Of a stretch of DNA of 59,727 nt, positions 25,445 through 35,376 are shown one piece after another. Location: contig CABUBB010000011.1 in the NCBI GenBank assembly GCA_902489745.1, forward strand, positions 1-59,727. The letters run 5' to 3'. Made by a program: the position numbers and the translations under genes. The DNA comes from Metaruminococcus_A sp003150405 (GTDB taxonomy: Bacteria > Bacillota > Clostridia > Oscillospirales > Ruminococcaceae). Within the stretch, counting starts at the first letter, position 1, and each line of letters starts with the position of its first letter. The notes under the pieces are model-generated. The model did no database searches and was not told where the DNA came from. It saw only the letters and a program-made list of their open reading frames with translations.

Positions 25445-26187
25445 CAGTTTTCCCCAATGAAAATATAGTGGTTTGGGGTGGAATGAGCCTCTGAATAAAA
25501 ATAACCATTCCAGTCAAACGCCTTGAGCTGCTCCGGGTCCTCAATCCGCTTCTCCACAATGAACCGCGCCATTTTGCCGCGCGCCATCTTGGAATAGGAG
25601 GGAAAGGCCAACAGCTTCTGGCGCCGGCGGCGCACGAATTTGCAGGTTACCATGCGGTCGCAGCGCTGCAAAAACGGCGTGACCATCTGGCTATATTCAG
25701 CAGAGGCGAGATTGACCACAATCTCCCCGGCGTCAAACAAGCCGTGGTAAATCCGGTCTCCCCAAAATTGATAGAGTGTTTGCCCGGCTATTTTGAGTTT
25801 GCGGTCCATTCCCAGCCGATAGGGCTGAATGCCGTCCAATGGGCGGAGCATCCCGTAAAAGGCGCTCATTACCCGCAGGTGCTCATGTGCGTAGGCCATT
25901 TGTTCTGGGGTAAAACTCTGAGCATCCAGATACTGGTAAGCAAGCCCTTTATAGGAAAGCAGAGCAGGAGTACCGGGACGGGACGGATCAAAATCCTGGT
26001 AACGTGCAAACACCTCCAGCGCCAGCGCCGGGCTCAGTTCCAGCAGCGCCTCAAATTCCCATGCCTGCAGCTTTTTCAGTTCGCCCGCGAGTTCAGCCGT
26101 CTGCTCCAAAAAAAGCGGTTTCTGCGGTTCATAGCCGCAATCCGGCGCTACCGCCATGTTCCTCGCCGGGGATAAAAATGCAATCAT
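25444..26187 (-). CDS. yaaA: YaaA-family peroxide-stress protein
   Basis: A 247-residue DUF328/YaaA protein; in E. coli the family limits intracellular iron and oxidative DNA damage and binds DNA. Start at ATG 26187 (MIAFLSPARNM), which is the family opening; an upstream in-frame start lies inside the preceding gene. Landmarks: SYKGLAYQYLDAQSFT, HLRVMSAFYGMLRPLDGIQPYRLGM, WGDRI, VVNLASAEYS, and the lysine-rich RRRRQKLLAFPSYSKMARG. Both its ends overlap neighbours by four bases, so it is translationally coupled. Confidence 0.93.
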   Translation of the reverse strand: MIAFLSPARNMAVAPDCGYEPQKPLFLEQTAELAGELKKLQAWEFEALLELSPALALEVFARYQDFDPSRPGTPALLSYKGLAYQYLDAQSFTPEQMAYAHEHLRVMSAFYGMLRPLDGIQPYRLGMDRKLKIAGQTLYQFWGDRIYHGLFDAGEIVVNLASAEYSQMVTPFLQRCDRMVTCKFVRRRRQKLLAFPSYSKMARGKMARFIVEKRIEDPEQLKAFDWNGYFYSEAHSTPNHYIFIGEN

Positions 26188-26929
26188 TTCTCTTCCTCCT
26201 CTGCCATCAGCCAGCGCAGCGCTTTGACAAACCGCTCCGACACCTGGTGAAAATGCCCGCCTTGGTTCCATTCCAGCCGAACCTGTCCCGGTGCGGCAAG
26301 CCGCCTGCAAAGCAGGTTTTCCATTTGGCGGGTACACTCTCCCACCTCAGCCATCACCGGATTCCGGGTGTGCTCTTCGCGTTTCCCCAAAGAAAGATAA
26401 ACCCGCACATCGGTGCGGCACAGGGGATGACTTTCCGCGTAATTCAAAAAGCCCTCGTACCAAAGCGACCCGGAAAGGCTCCCAACCCGGCCGAAGGCGC
26501 CGGTCGTAAAAAGCGAAAAGGCTGCTGCCAAACCGCCGAGTGAATAACCCAGCAGCGCCGTCCGTTCCGGCACAGACCGGATGCCAAATGCCTGTCGGAC
26601 AGCTGGTTGAGCTTCTGCAACCAAAAAATCCAAAAACTCCGGTGCACCACCCCTGAAATCCGCCTCCCGGCCAGGCAGCCGCGACGCAGGCCAGGGGGTA
26701 AAATCAACATTCCAGTCAAGTGGCGGCGCCAACACCAAAAAAAAGGGAGGGAGTTCCCTGTCAAATGCGGGTTCCAGCATCTCCGCAATTTTGGGAGATT
26801 CGCCGCAAAATCTTCACCCGCCAGCAGATATGCCATGGAACCGTTTTCAGCCGCTATTTTACCGGACGGCGGCTGGTAAACCGTGAGCCGCCGTTTTCCA
26901 AGTGCGAGCTCGGTCACTGTTCCTTTCAA
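26184..26929 (-). pseudogene. IroE/Fes-type alpha/beta esterase, frameshifted
   Basis: Putative esterase of the D/IroE fold. The N-terminal frame begins at TTG 26929 after GGGGGAG (KGTVTELALGKRRLTVYQPP) and runs to about 26793. The rest is one frame over (MLEPAFDRELPPFFLVLAPP), with the nucleophile elbow ALLGYSLGGLAAAFS and the terminal histidine in WNQGGHFHQVSE. Adding one A to the run at 26789-26792 would fuse the two into a protein of about 248 residues. It starts 15 bases after the c-di-GMP protein stop. The clean flanking reading suggests a homopolymer sequencing indel or a very recent mutation. Confidence 0.8.
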
Positions 26930-26944
26930 CGCTGCTCCCCCTTT

Positions 26945-29900
26945 TTACATTTTATCCATACTCCGGTTAAAATAATGCTGTTCAAATTCTTCCGGTGGAA
27001 GAGGTTTTGAGAACACATAGCCCTGCACCATATCACAACCTATACTTTTTAAAAATTCTACCTGCCGTTTGTCCTCAACACCCTCGGAGACGGTTTTCAA
27101 ATGCAGGCTTTTGGCAATTGCCATAACGCCTTCCACAATGCTGTTTCCCCGCTGGCAGCAGTCTCCGTCCGCTTCAAAAAAGGCCCGATCCAGCTTGAGT
27201 ACGTCTACCGAAACATTGTTCAGCAGATTCAGAGAGGAATAACCACTTCCAAAGTCATCCATAGAACAGGTGCACCCCATTGCGTGAATTTCATCAATGC
27301 ATGTGGACAGCACCGAAAAATTCTCATACACCAGCGTCTCGGTAAACTCAAATTCCAAATACTGCGGCGGAATGTCGTACCGTATGATCAGCCTGCGGTA
27401 GCTGTCCAGAAAATCCGGCACCTCAAGGCTCGCCCGGGAGAGGTTGACCGAAACCGGCACCGGTACAACGCCGTTGTCCAGCCAGCGGCGAATCAGCCGG
27501 CAAACCTGTTCAAAAACATACAAATCAATTTGCACGACAAAGCCGTTTTTCTCAAACAGCGGGATAAAGTCGCTGGGACCAATCAGCCCTTCTTCTGGAT
27601 CATTCCAGCGTACCAGTGCCTCGGCACCGGCAAGGCGTTCATCCCGCAAAGCGATTTTCGGCTGAAGGAAAACAACAAACTCATGCCGCAGCAGAGCCGC
27701 ATACATTTTGTCCTCCAGTTCTTTTTCCCGCAGCATCCGGCGCCGAATTTGTTCGTCATATACAGCATACGACAAACGGCGGGAATGCTGTGGAATTAGC
27801 CTGCGCGCCAAATTGGCCTTGTCCATCATGGTGATGATATCCTCGTCGGGATCATCCGGAAAATAAACGCCGTAGGACATCACCACGCCAAAACGAACCT
27901 TCTGCCGGTTCATCAGCTCGGAAACCTGCCGGTTGATAGCAAGCAGCCGCCGTTCCAGCGTTTCCATAGAGGAGTAGTGCATGAGAATTCCAAAATTATC
28001 CGCCATTAAGCGGCCGCAGGTTTCCCGTCTTTCCAATGAATTTACAATAATTTTCTGCGTCTTTTGGAGCACCTCGTCTCCCGCCTCCCGTCCAAAACGG
28101 TCATTGAGCAGCTTAAAGCGGTCAATATTGGAATAAATGAGCACATAGGGGGTCTTGCGTTCACGCAGGTAACCGGCCGCAATTTGTTCGAACCTGCGCT
28201 TGTTGTGCCCGCCCGTCACCGGGTCAACATAGGCTATGCGCTCCAGGCGCCGCCGGTTATAAAGCTGGACTGCCAGAAACAGGAGAAGAACCGCCGAAAA
28301 AAGCACAGCAATGAACACAACCACCAGAATGGTGGAATGGAACAAGGCCCGGGTATTATCCCCAATGGTTTCTGACGGTACAACCGTCACTAGGTACCAG
28401 TCGTTGAGTTCCATTGGAATGTAAAGCAGGTATTTTTCTGCGGAACCATCGTTGTATTCCAGAAAACCGGGTTTCTGAAGCTGAAAATCAATTTCAATTT
28501 GGCGCGTATTATAATCGCTGCTGAGCTGTACGCCGTTAAGCGCGCTGAACAAGCTGTCACCCGCCGCCATCTGAGCACTGTCCGAACCGAGCAGAACGGT
28601 TCCATCACTATGAACCAGGTAAGCATAACCGTTGCCCTCAAACGAATCGAATGCCAAATGTTCCAGATTGCAGTAGGCGGCAATCGCCCTGATTTCAGTG
28701 CCGTTCAGGTTTTTCTTCTCCATTGGCAGAAGAAAAACCATGAACTGTGCATGCAGATCCTCACGGTACAGCAGATCGGTAGTTTCCTGCCCCGAAACAT
28801 ACAGCTTCTCAAGTTCTTTTTGAAACCGCTCGGGGTTTAAATCCGTGTCAGTGGAAATCCAGCTGCCATTTTCATCCATCAGTGCAAGATAGGAATAACC
28901 CCAAATATCCTTTTCCCGCCGCATCAATGCCAATGCCTCGGGCACTGTATTTACCGCACCGCTTTCAATATCCGCCGCAAGCGACTCCAACTGAACACGG
29001 TTGGAGCGTACCATTTGTTGGATATTGGACATTACCTGGCTGGATACCTCACGCAGATGTTCCCGGTTTTCCTGATGGATCATCTGGTCAAAATACCTCA
29101 GATAACCAATACAAAGCGCCGCAATACCGAGCAAAGCGGCCAGCAGCAGCACGGCAACCGCCGTATAGGTTTTTCGCCGCTGGCCGGGCAGATCCGACAG
29201 TGTGTGTGTATACCCGCCGCGCATTCCTTTCTGTCTGGTCTCCGGCTGTTCCGCCGGCTTCCACTCTTCTGCACGCGACTTCCAATCTCCTTTGGAGAGT
29301 TCCTTCTCATAAAAGCAGTAATTGTTTTTACCGCAGCGTTTTGCCTCATAAAGTGCCAAATCGGCGCGTTCATACAGTTCCTCAAAGGTCTCGCCGTCCT
29401 GTGGAAACAACGCAACGCCTACACTGCCGGAAAGCGTTATCAGCTTTTCTCCAAAACGGAATTTTTCCCGGAAGGCCGCACAGATTCCCGCCGCCTTATC
29501 CGCTGCAACCTGAGCGGTAGAAATATTGCGGAGGCAGACCAAAAACTCATCTCCGCCAATTCGCCCCACCACATCGTCATCCCGAAACAGGTAGCGTATG
29601 CGGCGGGAACACTCCCGCAGCACCTGGTCGCCCAGCATATGCCCATAGGTGTCGTTGACCTGTTTAAAGTTGTCCAAATCCACAATCATCAAGGCATGGA
29701 AGCGGTCCTCACCCACGTCCAGCAAAGCGTCCCGTGTTTGCTTTTCGGCAAACGCCTTGTTGCACAGCCCGGTCAGCGCATCCCGTTCCGAACGGAATTT
29801 CAGCGCCAGCTCCTCACGCTTTTGTGCATCTATGTCTTTTAAATAGGTGAAACCTTTTAAACTGCCGGTTTCCGGATCTTCCAGCAGGTGCATTGTTTTG

Positions 29901-32494
29901 CTGACCCAACGGTAAACCCCGCCCTCCATCTTCAGCCGGTACTCAAAATGGAGTTCGGTCTCCCCGCGCGTAAAAGCCGCTGTCAGGCTTTCAAGGCTAA
30001 ACCGTTCCAGCACAGTTTTGCGGTCCTCTGGAAAAACGACCTGTCCGCACACCGCTTCCAGCGCCTTGGAATAGGACTGCACCGGTTCCATTCCGGCCCT
30101 GCGGGTCCATTCGTCCTTGTCTACATACAAACGATCCTGCGTCAAGTCAATTTCATAGGTCAGCAGCGCCTCGGACAACATGGCATTACGGTACTGTTCC
30201 TCCTGCCGGTAAAGAAGCTCCGCCTTTTTTTGTTTTGTAATATCCTCCGCCACTCCAATGGCACGCACTGGGTTGCCGTCCCGGTCGTAAAGAGTGGTCA
30301 GGGAAACGCGGTTCCAAACATATCCGCCTTCTGCCACGTGGATCCGGACTACACAGGAGGCATGCGGTTCCCCTTTTTGTATTTTCTCATACATAGCGAT
30401 AAACTGAGGAACATCTTCTTCAAAGCATACCTTTTGCTCTACCAGCGAAGCCGGTACATTGGAAATAACCGGCGGCAGCCCATAAAGGGCAACCGAGCGT
30501 TCTGGGTGTTCAATCACTCCTCGTTTCATATCATAATCAAAAATGACATTGGCCGTTTGCTCCAAGGCAACCCGCAGGCGCTCCTCATTCATCCGCAGTT
30601 TCTCGGTTAGCGCGCGGCGCTCGGTTGTATCAATGACAATACAGCTTAATACCGTTTCTCCTGCATTTTGGGTAAACGCCCCGCGAACCAGCAGCCAAAT
30701 CACCGAACCGTCGCGCCGGTGCACTCGTTTTTCATATTCAAAGCTTTTTTGCCCACACTCACGTGCATTTTGAATGACCGTCTGAAACAGCTCAACATCA
30801 TCCGGGTGGGTAAGTAAAATCAGCTTATTTTCCAACTCCTCGCGCAGCTGATCCGGCGTATAGCCTAACATGTGATAAAATGCCTCGTTGGCAAAAACCA
30901 GGGTGAAGCATTCATCGAGCTTGACCTCGCAGACCCCGCCCGGCGCGTTGTCGTTCAAAAACTGCAGCGTGGCATTGAGCGTCTCCAGCTCGGTTACATC
31001 GGTAAAAGCGCAGATGAATCCCCGGTTTTCACCCCCGCTGCCAACCATTGGGGTGCGCACCAACTTCCAGCGCCGACCCTCCTGCAAATAGTACTGTTCC
31101 TGCGTGGTTCCCCCCGCTGGATCCAAACCGTTTTCCCCAATCTGATCTGTTTTTCCAAGGCAGTCCTCCGCCCGAATGTGAAACAGCTTTTCCGCACTCT
31201 GGTTGATCAAGGTCAACCGTCGTTCCTCGTCAAGAATAACCAGCGCCGTCGGCAGGGAATCCAGAATATTTTTATAGAACCACTTTAACTCGTGTACGTC
31301 GGTCACATCAAGAATGACGCAGTAAAAAAACGGCTCGCCGTTTTCCTCCGCTATTTCCCCGCGGTTAAACACCCAAAGCTCTCCGGGGCCCTTGTGGCAA
31401 ATGCGGTACTCCAAAGCCAGTTTTTTGTAATTAGCCGCCTGCTTTGCAAATTCTTCCCGTACCCGCTCCCGGTCTTGCTCCACAACCATTTCAAACATGC
31501 TGTCATGGTACAGCCTGCGGATTTCTTCACGGGTATAGCCGGTAATTTTCAAAAAGCCCGGAGAAAGGTAGACAAAACTGCCGCTGCTGTTCACACGGCA
31601 TTTCTGAACACCGCTGGGGATCTTGTCGGTCAATTCCTCCAGTTCTCGGTTCTTTGCCGCTAAAACAGCCGCCTTTTCCACCACCTGCTGCTGAAGCTCC
31701 ACCATTTCGGTTACATCAATGCAGACGCTCACCGCGGCTTCACGGCGATCCGCTCCAACCCGTACCCGCCGTCCGCGCTCCACCACCCAAATAGCAGCGC
31801 CGTCTTTTTTGCGCAGGCGGTAACGTACATCGTAATCGTCCCCTGCTCTCAGGCAGGCTTCCATCTGCCTGTTCATACCGTCGTAATCCTCGGCTAAAAT
31901 ACAGGCCTGCACATACCCGCCGGTTGCCTCCATAAATTCATCGTAGGTATAGCCAAGATACCGCAGCATCTGTTCGTTAATAAAGTAAAGCGGATAGCCA
32001 GGCTCTAGGTATACCCCCATCAGCCCGCCTGCGACCGTTTCGTTGAGCAGACGAAACGCTTCATTTTTGACCCGCTCCTGCATCTGACGTTCAACATCGA
32101 CGGAGTAATGACCGGAGGAGATCCCATCTCCAGGTACAGAGGAATGCAGCAATGCAATATAGTAGCGGCCCTCCAACGCCACCAGGGATGCCGTCAGTTC
32201 CAAATGGAAGCATACACCATTCTGCTCTGCTGTGAGTTCTGCACATACGTCGGCGCAGTCCGCGCAAAGAGTGCGCGACTCCAGCCGGTTCCAAGTCACG
32301 TGGTAGCCCGCCGGATCAGCCGCTATTTCTGCTTCCGCCGCGCCGAACGCATCGGCTGTATCTGTCAGGGCTGTTCCCGCGCACAGCGCATCCTCTGTAA
32401 AAAAGGCGAGGGTTTCGGTTGCATCCCGCTTCACAAGATAAGCCTCAATAAAACTGCGGAACGCTTTTTCAGCAGCTTGATTCCGCTTTTCCAT
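26945..32494 (-). CDS. Composite c-di-GMP sensor: PAS repeats, GGDEF, membrane sensor, degenerate GGDEF, EAL
   Basis: An 1849-residue protein, start ATG 32494 after GGAGGGAC. Residues 1-130 resemble an NTF2/SnoaL-like domain. About six PAS/PAC modules follow (roughly 150-265, 285-400, 402-500, 507-625, 635-755, 768-895). Diguanylate cyclase 1 spans 900-1065 with intact GGDEF (980-984) and inhibitory site RDDD (971-974). A membrane helix at about 1107-1133, a 250-residue outside sensor and a second helix (1388-1411) lead to a second GGDEF domain with the motif replaced by MADNF (1497-1501). An EAL domain ends the chain: EAL 1625-1627, NLSR, DDFGSGYSSL and SEGVED are present. It should both make and break c-di-GMP. 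It looks like a fusion of two separate genes. Confidence 0.92.
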   Translation of the reverse strand: MEKRNQAAEKAFRSFIEAYLVKRDATETLAFFTEDALCAGTALTDTADAFGAAEAEIAADPAGYHVTWNRLESRTLCADCADVCAELTAEQNGVCFHLELTASLVALEGRYYIALLHSSVPGDGISSGHYSVDVERQMQERVKNEAFRLLNETVAGGLMGVYLEPGYPLYFINEQMLRYLGYTYDEFMEATGGYVQACILAEDYDGMNRQMEACLRAGDDYDVRYRLRKKDGAAIWVVERGRRVRVGADRREAAVSVCIDVTEMVELQQQVVEKAAVLAAKNRELEELTDKIPSGVQKCRVNSSGSFVYLSPGFLKITGYTREEIRRLYHDSMFEMVVEQDRERVREEFAKQAANYKKLALEYRICHKGPGELWVFNRGEIAEENGEPFFYCVILDVTDVHELKWFYKNILDSLPTALVILDEERRLTLINQSAEKLFHIRAEDCLGKTDQIGENGLDPAGGTTQEQYYLQEGRRWKLVRTPMVGSGGENRGFICAFTDVTELETLNATLQFLNDNAPGGVCEVKLDECFTLVFANEAFYHMLGYTPDQLREELENKLILLTHPDDVELFQTVIQNARECGQKSFEYEKRVHRRDGSVIWLLVRGAFTQNAGETVLSCIVIDTTERRALTEKLRMNEERLRVALEQTANVIFDYDMKRGVIEHPERSVALYGLPPVISNVPASLVEQKVCFEEDVPQFIAMYEKIQKGEPHASCVVRIHVAEGGYVWNRVSLTTLYDRDGNPVRAIGVAEDITKQKKAELLYRQEEQYRNAMLSEALLTYEIDLTQDRLYVDKDEWTRRAGMEPVQSYSKALEAVCGQVVFPEDRKTVLERFSLESLTAAFTRGETELHFEYRLKMEGGVYRWVSKTMHLLEDPETGSLKGFTYLKDIDAQKREELALKFRSERDALTGLCNKAFAEKQTRDALLDVGEDRFHALMIVDLDNFKQVNDTYGHMLGDQVLRECSRRIRYLFRDDDVVGRIGGDEFLVCLRNISTAQVAADKAAGICAAFREKFRFGEKLITLSGSVGVALFPQDGETFEELYERADLALYEAKRCGKNNYCFYEKELSKGDWKSRAEEWKPAEQPETRQKGMRGGYTHTLSDLPGQRRKTYTAVAVLLLAALLGIAALCIGYLRYFDQMIHQENREHLREVSSQVMSNIQQMVRSNRVQLESLAADIESGAVNTVPEALALMRREKDIWGYSYLALMDENGSWISTDTDLNPERFQKELEKLYVSGQETTDLLYREDLHAQFMVFLLPMEKKNLNGTEIRAIAAYCNLEHLAFDSFEGNGYAYLVHSDGTVLLGSDSAQMAAGDSLFSALNGVQLSSDYNTRQIEIDFQLQKPGFLEYNDGSAEKYLLYIPMELNDWYLVTVVPSETIGDNTRALFHSTILVVVFIAVLFSAVLLLFLAVQLYNRRRLERIAYVDPVTGGHNKRRFEQIAAGYLRERKTPYVLIYSNIDRFKLLNDRFGREAGDEVLQKTQKIIVNSLERRETCGRLMADNFGILMHYSSMETLERRLLAINRQVSELMNRQKVRFGVVMSYGVYFPDDPDEDIITMMDKANLARRLIPQHSRRLSYAVYDEQIRRRMLREKELEDKMYAALLRHEFVVFLQPKIALRDERLAGAEALVRWNDPEEGLIGPSDFIPLFEKNGFVVQIDLYVFEQVCRLIRRWLDNGVVPVPVSVNLSRASLEVPDFLDSYRRLIIRYDIPPQYLEFEFTETLVYENFSVLSTCIDEIHAMGCTCSMDDFGSGYSSLNLLNNVSVDVLKLDRAFFEADGDCCQRGNSIVEGVMAIAKSLHLKTVSEGVEDKRQVEFLKSIGCDMVQGYVFSKPLPPEEFEQHYFNRSMDKM

Positions 32495-32638
32495 CCGCCG
32501 TCCCTCCTTTCGCCCGCTGAAGCCTCAAATCGCCAGTCACAATCCCAAGAAAATATTTGTTTTATTATAGCATTCTGCGAACACCTGGTCAATTCAGACA
32601 CAGACGTGCCGGAAAAATTTTCTCCAGGCAAACCCGTA

Positions 32639-33352
32639 TTAAAGCACGAGTGCCTGCATTGCCCAGCCCACCGGCTCGTGCAGAACCAAATCAGCCCCAT
32701 TATCCGCCGTGGTTGCCTCCAAATTGATGACAGCCAACCGCCGTCCATGAAAGTATTGCAGCATACCGGCAGCAGGCCAGACGGTCAGAGAGGTTCCCGC
32801 CACAATCATAGTATCCGCCCAGGAGATGTACTGTATCGCCTCCCGCACCACCGTCTCGTCCAGCGGCTCCTCATAAAGAACGACCTCCGGTTTGACAATT
32901 CCCCCGCAGCTGCAGCGGGGCACCCCAGCGCTGTCCCGGATAAACTCCGCTGGATAACCCTTTCCACAGCGCATACAGGCATTTCGGTGTACCGAACCGT
33001 GCAGTTCCAGCACCTTCCGGCTTCCCGCTTTCTGGTGCAGTCCGTCAATGTTCTGGGTCACCACCGCTGTTAATTTTCCTATCTGCTCCATCTTGGCCAG
33101 CTTGCGGTGAGCGGCGTTCGGCTGTGCGTCCAGCCAAAGCATCTTTTCCCGGTAAAAACGGTAAAAGGTCTCTGGGTCCCTCTCAAAAAAGCTGCGGCTG
33201 AGAATGGTCTCGGGCGGATAATCATACCGCTGATTATAAAGCCCGTCCGGACTGCGGAAATCCGGTATGCCGCTTTCCTTGGAAACGCCTGCCCCGCCGA
33301 AAAAGACAATCCGTTGCGATGTATCAATTATCTGCTGCAATGTTTCCGCCAT
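32639..33352 (-). CDS. Sirtuin NAD-dependent protein deacylase
   Basis: A 237-residue cytoplasmic lysine deacetylase (CobB/Sir2 class). Start at ATG 33352 (MAETLQQ), nine bases after GGGGAGG. Motifs: FFGGAGVSKESGIPDFRS for NAD binding, VTQNIDGLHQKAG, catalytic histidine in LELHGSVHRNAC, zinc cysteines C-x2-C (ACMRC) and C-x-C (RCSC), and IVAGTSLTVWPAAG. All catalytic residues are present. Encoded 145 bases upstream (in coordinate terms after) of the c-di-GMP protein start and divergent from the nitroreductase. Confidence 0.95.
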   Translation of the reverse strand: MAETLQQIIDTSQRIVFFGGAGVSKESGIPDFRSPDGLYNQRYDYPPETILSRSFFERDPETFYRFYREKMLWLDAQPNAAHRKLAKMEQIGKLTAVVTQNIDGLHQKAGSRKVLELHGSVHRNACMRCGKGYPAEFIRDSAGVPRCSCGGIVKPEVVLYEEPLDETVVREAIQYISWADTMIVAGTSLTVWPAAGMLQYFHGRRLAVINLEATTADNGADLVLHEPVGWAMQALVL

Positions 33353-33575
33353 TGCGCCCATCCTCCCCGTACCGCCGCATACAACCGCGCGCTTTTGTCG
33401 GAAGCACCGTCCATAATTGCGGCGTCTCTTGATTTCATTATACCACCGCACGGGAGAAACGCCATCATTCTTTTTGGAAGAAAGCCTTTTTTTCAATGTG
33501 TTTGAATCGCGATACGCCGGTTCCCCTTTTTCGGGGGCGACCTGCGCGAATTCCAAGCCATACTCCAGAATTCCC

Positions 33576-33604
33576 TTGATTTTTTCACTTCGCAGTGCTA
33601 TTCT
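33576..33604 (+). promoter_or_regulatory. Promoter of the nitroreductase gene
   Basis: TTGATT, 17-bp spacer, TATTCT, about 43 bases before the ATG at 33648. Confidence 0.65.
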
Positions 33605-33647
33605 GAACCTGTAAGTTTGTCCTATCCACCAAAGGAGGAAAATAAAA

Positions 33648-34166
33648 ATGAGCCAAGTACTAGAAAACATTAAAACACGCAGAAGCACCCGTGCCTATCA
33701 GGACACGCCGGTAGCCAAGCAAACCCTTGAAGAAATCCTGAACGCCGGCTTATATGCGCCCAGCGCCAACAACACCCAGAATTGGCAGTTTACCGTGGTA
33801 CAGGACGCCGAAAAACTGACTAAGCTGCAAAAAGCAGTTGCGGCTGCTCTCGGCAACCCGGATTACCACCGCTTCTATGGCGCACCCTGCCTTGTTGTTG
33901 TTTCCGCGCCGAAGGATTATTCACATGCAATGGCAGACTGCTCCTGTGCGCTGGAAAACATCTTCCTTGCAGCGCATGATTTCGGCATCGCTTCGGTTTG
34001 GATTAATCAGCTTACCGACACCTGCTTTGACGAAGGGGTTCGCGCGGTTCTCACCGAATTCGGTGTTCCGGCGGATCACCAGGTCTGTGGATGCGCTGCT
34101 TTGGGCTACGCCGCGGCGGAAGGCAAGACCGACCGTGCAAATAAAGGCGTTGTGGTCTACGCATAA
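33648..34166 (+). CDS. Nitroreductase-family flavoprotein
   Basis: A 172-residue FMN-dependent NAD(P)H oxidoreductase. The family opening ENIKTRRSTRAYQDTPV supplies the phosphate-binding arginines; NAGLYAPSANNTQNWQFTVV is the second FMN segment; LGYAAAEGK near the end is the closing motif. Short form without an NfsB-like insertion. ATG 33648 after AAAGGAGG. The substrate is unknown. Confidence 0.92.
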   Translation: MSQVLENIKTRRSTRAYQDTPVAKQTLEEILNAGLYAPSANNTQNWQFTVVQDAEKLTKLQKAVAAALGNPDYHRFYGAPCLVVVSAPKDYSHAMADCSCALENIFLAAHDFGIASVWINQLTDTCFDEGVRAVLTEFGVPADHQVCGCAALGYAAAEGKTDRANKGVVVYA

Positions 34167-34174
34167 TTGTTCCT

Positions 34175-34208
34175 AAAAGCCAGCTGGAATCATCCGGCTG
34201 GCTTTTTT
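34175..34208 (+). terminator. Intrinsic terminator of the nitroreductase gene
   Basis: AAAAGCCAGC and GCTGGCTTTTTT form the stem, followed by a T run. Confidence 0.85.
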
Positions 34209-34372
34209 CTGCCCATACCCCATATCGGGTCTGCCGAGCAGAGCTTACATTTCCCAAACCGCCTGTTTTTCAGCACAAGCGTATGGATTATCCACCCCAA
34301 AACAGCTCCGGGGCTTGCGGCAGGATGCCGTTGGTGGTATGTTTTTTTATTCTTTTTATTTTGGAGGCACCC

Positions 34373-35239
34373 ATGAACCAAAAAACCAAAGGGATTCTTT
34401 GCATTCTCTCCTCTGCCTTCTGCTTTTCGCTTATGAACACCTTCGTACGGCTCTCTGGGGAACTTCCTTCTACTCAAAAGAGCTTTTTCCGCAACCTGGT
34501 TGCGCTTGTCTTTGCCGTCATTGTACTGCTGAAATCCGGCGGTGGGTTCCACTTCCAGCGTCCAAACTTAAAATTTCTGCTGCTGCGTTCGGCGCTTGGC
34601 ACCATTGGAGTGCTGGGGAATTTTTACGCCGTCGACCATCTGCTGCTTTCCGATGCCACCATGCTCAGCAAGCTCGGTCCGTTTTTTGCCGTCATCGCCT
34701 CATTTTTTCTGCTGAAGGAACGGATCCGTCCCTTCCAGCTTTGTGCAGTGCTGGCCGCCTTTGCCGGGAGCCTGCTCATCATTAAGCCAAGCGGTGCCGG
34801 GTTTGCCGATCTTGTCCCTGCGTTGATCGGCCTCGTCGGTGCGCTTGGAGCTGGAACCGCTTATACCACTGTACGTTACCTGAGCAAACACGGTGAACGC
34901 GGCCCCTTCATCGTCTTTTTCTTCTCGGCCTTTTCCTGTGCCGTCCTGCTGCCGTTTCTGCTGTTCGATTACCACCCCATGTCATTGGAACAGCTTGGTT
35001 TCCTGCTCCTGGCAGGGCTTGCCGCAGCGGGCGGGCAGTTCTCGGTCACGGCAGCCTATTCCTTTGCGCCTGCCCGGGATATTTCGGTCTTTGACTACAC
35101 CCAGGTGCTGTTTGCCGCTCTCACCGGATTTTTCCTGTTCGGCCAGGTGCCGGATCTGCTCAGTTTTATCGGTTATGGGATTATTTGCGGTATCTCAGTG
35201 CTCATGTTTTTTTACAACAAAAAACACGCCGGATCCTAA
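34373..35239 (+). CDS. EamA/DMT-family transporter
   Basis: A 288-residue inner-membrane carrier with ten predicted helices in two EamA repeats. Repeat 1 holds FSLMNTFVRLSGELPSTQ and the end AVLAAFAGSLLIIKPSG; repeat 2 starts near LIGLVGALGAGTAYTTVRYL and ends with SFIGYGIICGISVLMFFYNKK. Typical exporter of amino acids or metabolites; substrate not predictable. ATG 34373 follows GGAGG; the earlier frame start at 34283 lacks such a site. Confidence 0.9.
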   Translation: MNQKTKGILCILSSAFCFSLMNTFVRLSGELPSTQKSFFRNLVALVFAVIVLLKSGGGFHFQRPNLKFLLLRSALGTIGVLGNFYAVDHLLLSDATMLSKLGPFFAVIASFFLLKERIRPFQLCAVLAAFAGSLLIIKPSGAGFADLVPALIGLVGALGAGTAYTTVRYLSKHGERGPFIVFFFSAFSCAVLLPFLLFDYHPMSLEQLGFLLLAGLAAAGGQFSVTAAYSFAPARDISVFDYTQVLFAALTGFFLFGQVPDLLSFIGYGIICGISVLMFFYNKKHAGS

Positions 35240-35376
35240 CCGCCGATACCGCTTTCTTCCAAAACAGCGGCAATGCGCTGGACATACCCAGAGTATTTTG
35301 CAGCGCTGTTTTGTTTCAGCTCTTTCGATCCGCAGCCTGTGTAAACCCCGAACCCGTACGCCCTGGGAGCCGGCGC
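35236..35376 (-). pseudogene. C-terminal relic of an unknown gene, cut at a palindrome
   Basis: The minus-strand frame ending at 35236 reads like a real protein tail (YGFGVYTGCGSKELKQNSAA, then YSGYVQRIAAVLEESG). It has no start or N-terminal part: towards the 5' side it runs directly into the 58-bp palindrome at 35377. Its stop overlaps the stop of the transporter gene on the other strand. The family is not recognised. Confidence 0.4.
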
